Assembly (NCBI GenBank): GCA_947501445.1
Contig: CANMVS010000007.1
Coordinates: 124,001-188,000, forward strand
Source: an uncultured Rhizobiaceae group bacterium
Lineage (GTDB): Bacteria > Pseudomonadota > Alphaproteobacteria > Rhizobiales > Rhizobiaceae
Reading direction: 5' to 3'
Length of the DNA stretch: 64,000 bases
Below the pieces are notes generated by a model. The model searched no databases. It was not told where the DNA came from and saw nothing but the letters and a program-made list of their open reading frames with translations. The translations under genes were made by a program, and so were the position numbers. This document shows positions 61,349 through 64,000 of this stretch, piece by piece. Within the stretch, counting starts at the first letter, position 1. Each line of letters opens with the position of its first letter.

Positions 61349-62533
61349 ATGCGTTTTCGCAGTACAGAATTTCTGGAAAAACACATTGCCGATATTATCG
61401 GGTTTTATCACCCTGCCTGTATCGACCAGACGTACGGTGGTTACATCAACCAGATGCTGGATGATGGCACTGTTTTTGACCGGATGACCAAACATCTGGT
61501 TGGAACCTGTCGCTTCATCTACATCTATTCACTGGCCTATTTGGTCCACGGGAAAACCGAGTATCGCGATGCTGCATCTCACGGTGTGAAATTTCTTCTG
61601 GACCATCACAAACAATCCGATGGCGGCTATGCGTGGGTTTTAAACGGCACCGATGTCGAAGATGGCACGCGGTTTTGCTATGGCCATGCCTTTGTTCTGT
61701 TGGCTGCAGCAGGTGCCAGGAAAGCCAGTGCAGAACGTGCCGACGAATTGATGGATGATATCTGGAACCTTCTGGAACATCGGTTTTGGGAAGGGGATGC
61801 CGAGCTCTATGTTGATGAAATCGCTGCAGGGGACTGGTCTGCTGTCGACGCGTACCGCGGGCAGAATTGCAACATGCATATGTGCGAAGCGATGCTCGTT
61901 GCCTATGAGGCCACACAAGACAAACGTTATCTGGACCGTGCAGAGACATTGGCACGGCGCATCTGTCATGAACTGCCTGCCGGTTCCAATGGTCTGGTTT
62001 GGGAACATTACAAAACGGACTGGTCTCATGACTGGGACTACAACAAGGATGATCCCAGGCATCTCTTCAAGCCCTATGGGTATTTACCCGGTCACTTTGT
62101 CGAGTGGTCCAAACTGCTGGTCATTTTGAACAGGTATCGACCGCTCGATTGGCTGGTGCCCAAGGCCGAGTTTTTGTTCCGCAAGGCGCTAGACGCCAGC
62201 TACGTCAAAGACAGCGGCGCTATCAACTATAGCTTTGCACCGGATGGCGCCATCATGGATACGGACCAGTACTATTGGGTCTTTTCCGAGGCATTTGGCG
62301 CTTCAGCTCTATTGGCGCATGCAACCGACAATTCCGAATATTGGCAATGGTACGACCGTTTCTGGACCTATGCCGACGCAAATTTTGTCGATCATCAATA
62401 TGGCGGCTGGTATCGCCTGCTCGATCAGAACGGCAACAAATATTCGAATGAAAAAAGCCCGGCATCCAAGACGGATTACCATCCATTGGCTGCCTGTTTC
62501 GAAGTTCTCGAGAGCTACAAGAAGGACGTTTAA
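61349..62533 (+). CDS. AGE-family epimerase/isomerase (mannose or sulfoquinovose isomerase-like)
   Basis: A 394-residue (alpha/alpha)6-barrel enzyme with GQNCNMHMCEA (H177), GYLPGHFVEW (H249) and KTDYHPLAAC (H378), the conserved histidines of N-acylglucosamine 2-epimerase/YihS-like isomerases. It would isomerise an aldose to a ketose or epimerise at C2. It lies in a sugar operon with an SDR and a CUT2 importer. Confidence 0.9.
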   Translation: MRFRSTEFLEKHIADIIGFYHPACIDQTYGGYINQMLDDGTVFDRMTKHLVGTCRFIYIYSLAYLVHGKTEYRDAASHGVKFLLDHHKQSDGGYAWVLNGTDVEDGTRFCYGHAFVLLAAAGARKASAERADELMDDIWNLLEHRFWEGDAELYVDEIAAGDWSAVDAYRGQNCNMHMCEAMLVAYEATQDKRYLDRAETLARRICHELPAGSNGLVWEHYKTDWSHDWDYNKDDPRHLFKPYGYLPGHFVEWSKLLVILNRYRPLDWLVPKAEFLFRKALDASYVKDSGAINYSFAPDGAIMDTDQYYWVFSEAFGASALLAHATDNSEYWQWYDRFWTYADANFVDHQYGGWYRLLDQNGNKYSNEKSPASKTDYHPLAACFEVLESYKKDV

Positions 62534-62555
62534 TCTCTAACTGGAGGAAATGAAG

Positions 62556-63542
62556 ATGAAAAATCTGACTAAAAACCTTGGCCTTTGTCTGACATTGGTT
62601 GCTGGCCTTTCTGCAGCAAACGCGGCGATGGCTCAGGAAGACAATTATCGCTTCACCATTCTCACCCAGACCGGTGTGGACAATACATTCTGGCAGACAA
62701 TCAAGCGCGGCATGGACGATGCCTGTGCTGATTACAAAGTCGATTGCCAACTGTTGTTCAATCAGGAAAACGGCAATCTTCAGCAGCACCTGCAAAACCT
62801 CGAGACCACCATTGCCCAGGGCGTCGATGGCATCGGTACTGTTATTGTTGAGGACAATCTTTACGACGAAGCAATTGCACGTGCCGTTGATTCCGGCATT
62901 CCTGTCGTGACCCTGAATGTGGATGATACGCAAGGTGCCGACGGCAATGCACGTCTTGCATTTATCGGACAGGACCTTTTTCAGGCCGGCTATGAGGTTG
63001 CCAAGGGTCTGCTGGTGGATATGGACAAGACGCAGCCGCAGCACGTGCTTCTTGGTCTGGCGCGACCAGGCGAGTCCTGGGCGGAAGATCGCATTGGTGG
63101 TGCCCGTAAATATCTGGATGAAGCAGCCGCAGATGGCTGGAATTTGACACATGAAACAATTGATTCTGCCAATGATTTGTCAATTACCGGGCAGCGCATC
63201 TGCCAATATGTGCAGGGAAATGACAAAACGACTGCTGTCATCGGGGCCGGTTTCTGGTTTGCGGGCGCTGGCGAGTGCTTGCGGGATCTGGGTATAGAGA
63301 AAGACCAGATCCGCATGGGTGGATTTGATCTGGTGCCGATCCTGCTGGATGAGATGAACAAGGGTTATGTGCATCTTACGGTTGACCAGCAGCCCTATCT
63401 TCAGGGTTATCTGCCAATCCAGCAACTTTACATGATCAAAAAATACGGCCTTTCCGCCTATGATGCAAACACCGGCAAGGCGTTGATCCGCCCCGATGAT
63501 GTGGCAAGCGTCGAGAAATATGTGGGCATGGGCGTTCGCTAG
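62556..63542 (+). CDS. Ribose-type (CUT2) ABC substrate-binding protein
   Basis: A 328-residue periplasmic receptor with a signal peptide (cleavage near AAMAQ) and the peripla_BP_4/RbsB fold (GIPVVTLNVDD, HVLLGLARPGESW). The start at ATG 62556 has GGAGGA 7 bases upstream; ATG 62550 is too close to it. It probably binds a hexose or related sugar. Confidence 0.92.
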   Translation: MKNLTKNLGLCLTLVAGLSAANAAMAQEDNYRFTILTQTGVDNTFWQTIKRGMDDACADYKVDCQLLFNQENGNLQQHLQNLETTIAQGVDGIGTVIVEDNLYDEAIARAVDSGIPVVTLNVDDTQGADGNARLAFIGQDLFQAGYEVAKGLLVDMDKTQPQHVLLGLARPGESWAEDRIGGARKYLDEAAADGWNLTHETIDSANDLSITGQRICQYVQGNDKTTAVIGAGFWFAGAGECLRDLGIEKDQIRMGGFDLVPILLDEMNKGYVHLTVDQQPYLQGYLPIQQLYMIKKYGLSAYDANTGKALIRPDDVASVEKYVGMGVR

Positions 63543-63558
63543 AACGCTGACAGTTGCG

Positions 63559-63577
63559 CCCGGACAATGGTGCCGGG
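63559..63577 (+). terminator. Intercistronic hairpin after the RbsB-like gene
   Basis: CCCGG (63559-63563) pairs with CCGGG (63573-63577), with further GC pairing at the ends. It is the usual position for receptor-over-permease expression control. Confidence 0.5.
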
Positions 63578-63638
63578 TCGCAGCTCTCTTTTAACAAAGT
63601 TGGCATTTGTCGGGCATTGCCCTGGCGAGCGGAGCCTT

Positions 63639-64000
63639 ATGATGCGTTTTTCCGAAATTCTTCGATCCAAACCGGAAGCCAGTGCATTCCTGATGCTGGC
63701 GGTGATGACCTTGCTGTTTACTTTTTTGTCACCGGCATTTCTGACCTATAATAATTTTCAGATTGTGCTTCAGCCGATACCGGAAATCGCACTTGTTGCC
63801 ATTGGCGTCACGATCCTGATGATCTCCGGCGAATTTGATTTATCGGTCGGTTCGGTCTTTGCATTATCGCCCATGATCATGGTGTTGGCGCTTGGGGCAG
63901 GCATGCCTTTGGTCCTGGCAATGCTGCTTGGCCTGTGTGCGGCCATAGCCGTGGCCCTTATCAATGCGGCCATCACACTGAGGCTTGGATTGCCCTCCTT
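63639..64000 (+). CDS. Ribose-type (RbsC-like) ABC permease, cut by the right edge
   Basis: The frame from ATG 63639 stays open to the window end (about 120 residues). It begins MMRFSEILRSKPEASAF, followed by hydrophobic segments and the RbsC hallmark ISGEFDLSVGSVFALS. GGAG precedes the start. It is the membrane subunit of the importer whose receptor is encoded upstream. Confidence 0.88.
   Translation, partial: MMRFSEILRSKPEASAFLMLAVMTLLFTFLSPAFLTYNNFQIVLQPIPEIALVAIGVTILMISGEFDLSVGSVFALSPMIMVLALGAGMPLVLAMLLGLCAAIAVALINAAITLRLGLPS

Noticed and set aside
1-64000. CRISPR arrays, tRNA, rRNA, insertion sequences, integrases
   Set aside because: No regularly spaced repeats, tRNA-like cloverleaf, rRNA sequence, transposase or integrase frame was seen. 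The only long direct repeat is the GNAT-dsbA duplication.

Overview
The window looks like an accessory catabolic region of an alphaproteobacterium, probably a marine or soil Hyphomicrobiales/Rhodobacterales-type heterotroph. The evidence is indirect: TRAP, CUT1, CUT2, Liv and BMP-type importers side by side, many GntR regulators, close resemblance of the proteins to rhizobial/roseobacter families, and a medium-high GC content. No rRNA, tRNA, CRISPR array, insertion sequence, phage or plasmid gene was recognised. Both ends cut through genes.

Layout. (1) 1-6.4 kb: a partial HyuB, an aconitase-type hydro-lyase pair (LeuC/LeuD-like), a CaiB/BaiF CoA-transferase and a divergent HMG-CoA-lyase-type aldolase with a GntR regulator. 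This suggests ring opening, hydration, CoA activation and cleavage of a small branched dicarboxylate. (2) 6.47-14.6 kb: a GNAT-dsbA locus present twice as 97% identical blocks, with a sulfatase island between them (formylglycine-generating enzyme, TRAP importer, sulfatase, GntR). (3) 14.9-30.7 kb: a carbohydrate region with creatininase, a glycosidase-like protein, ribokinase, FucU/RbsD, a CUT1 ABC importer, FGGY kinase, SgcX/SgcQ-like proteins, aldo-keto reductase, sugar isomerase and Gfo/Idh dehydrogenase. (4) 30.8-38.5 kb: AraC regulator, nitrilase, PNPOx-like flavoprotein and a complete Liv-type importer. (5) 39.2-59.5 kb: a nucleoside/purine region with a TetR regulator, divergent uracil-DNA-glycosylase-like protein, GMC oxidoreductase, NIPSNAP, two complete BMP-type nucleoside importers, nucleoside hydrolase, thiopurine methyltransferase, guanine deaminase and a three-gene NdmCDE-like N-demethylase. 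(6) 59.8-64 kb: GntR, SDR, AGE epimerase and the start of a ribose-type ABC importer.

The most notable item is the operon 53984-49371 (minus strand). A Rieske-type oxygenase that has lost its own Rieske cluster is followed by a reductase that carries an extra N-terminal Rieske domain, then a GST-like protein, then guanine deaminase. This is the architecture of the NdmC/NdmD/NdmE 7-methylxanthine demethylase of caffeine-degrading Pseudomonas. Here it sits among nucleoside importers and a nucleosidase. The inferred role is salvage or catabolism of N-methylated purine (nucleo)bases, for example 7-methylguanosine/7-methylguanine from RNA turnover.

Other points worth a second look are the duplicated locus around the sulfatase island, a modular intergenic repeat family, a nucleoside hydrolase lacking two calcium ligands, and a divergent UDG inside a catabolic operon. 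Several substrate-binding-protein genes are followed or preceded by intercistronic hairpins, and several regulators have palindromic operator candidates beside them. No gene-free stretch exceeds about 300 bases; the longest gaps (14600-14875, 19895-20192, 38897-39170, 39819-40032, 59509-59792) are described below or hold nothing else I can support.
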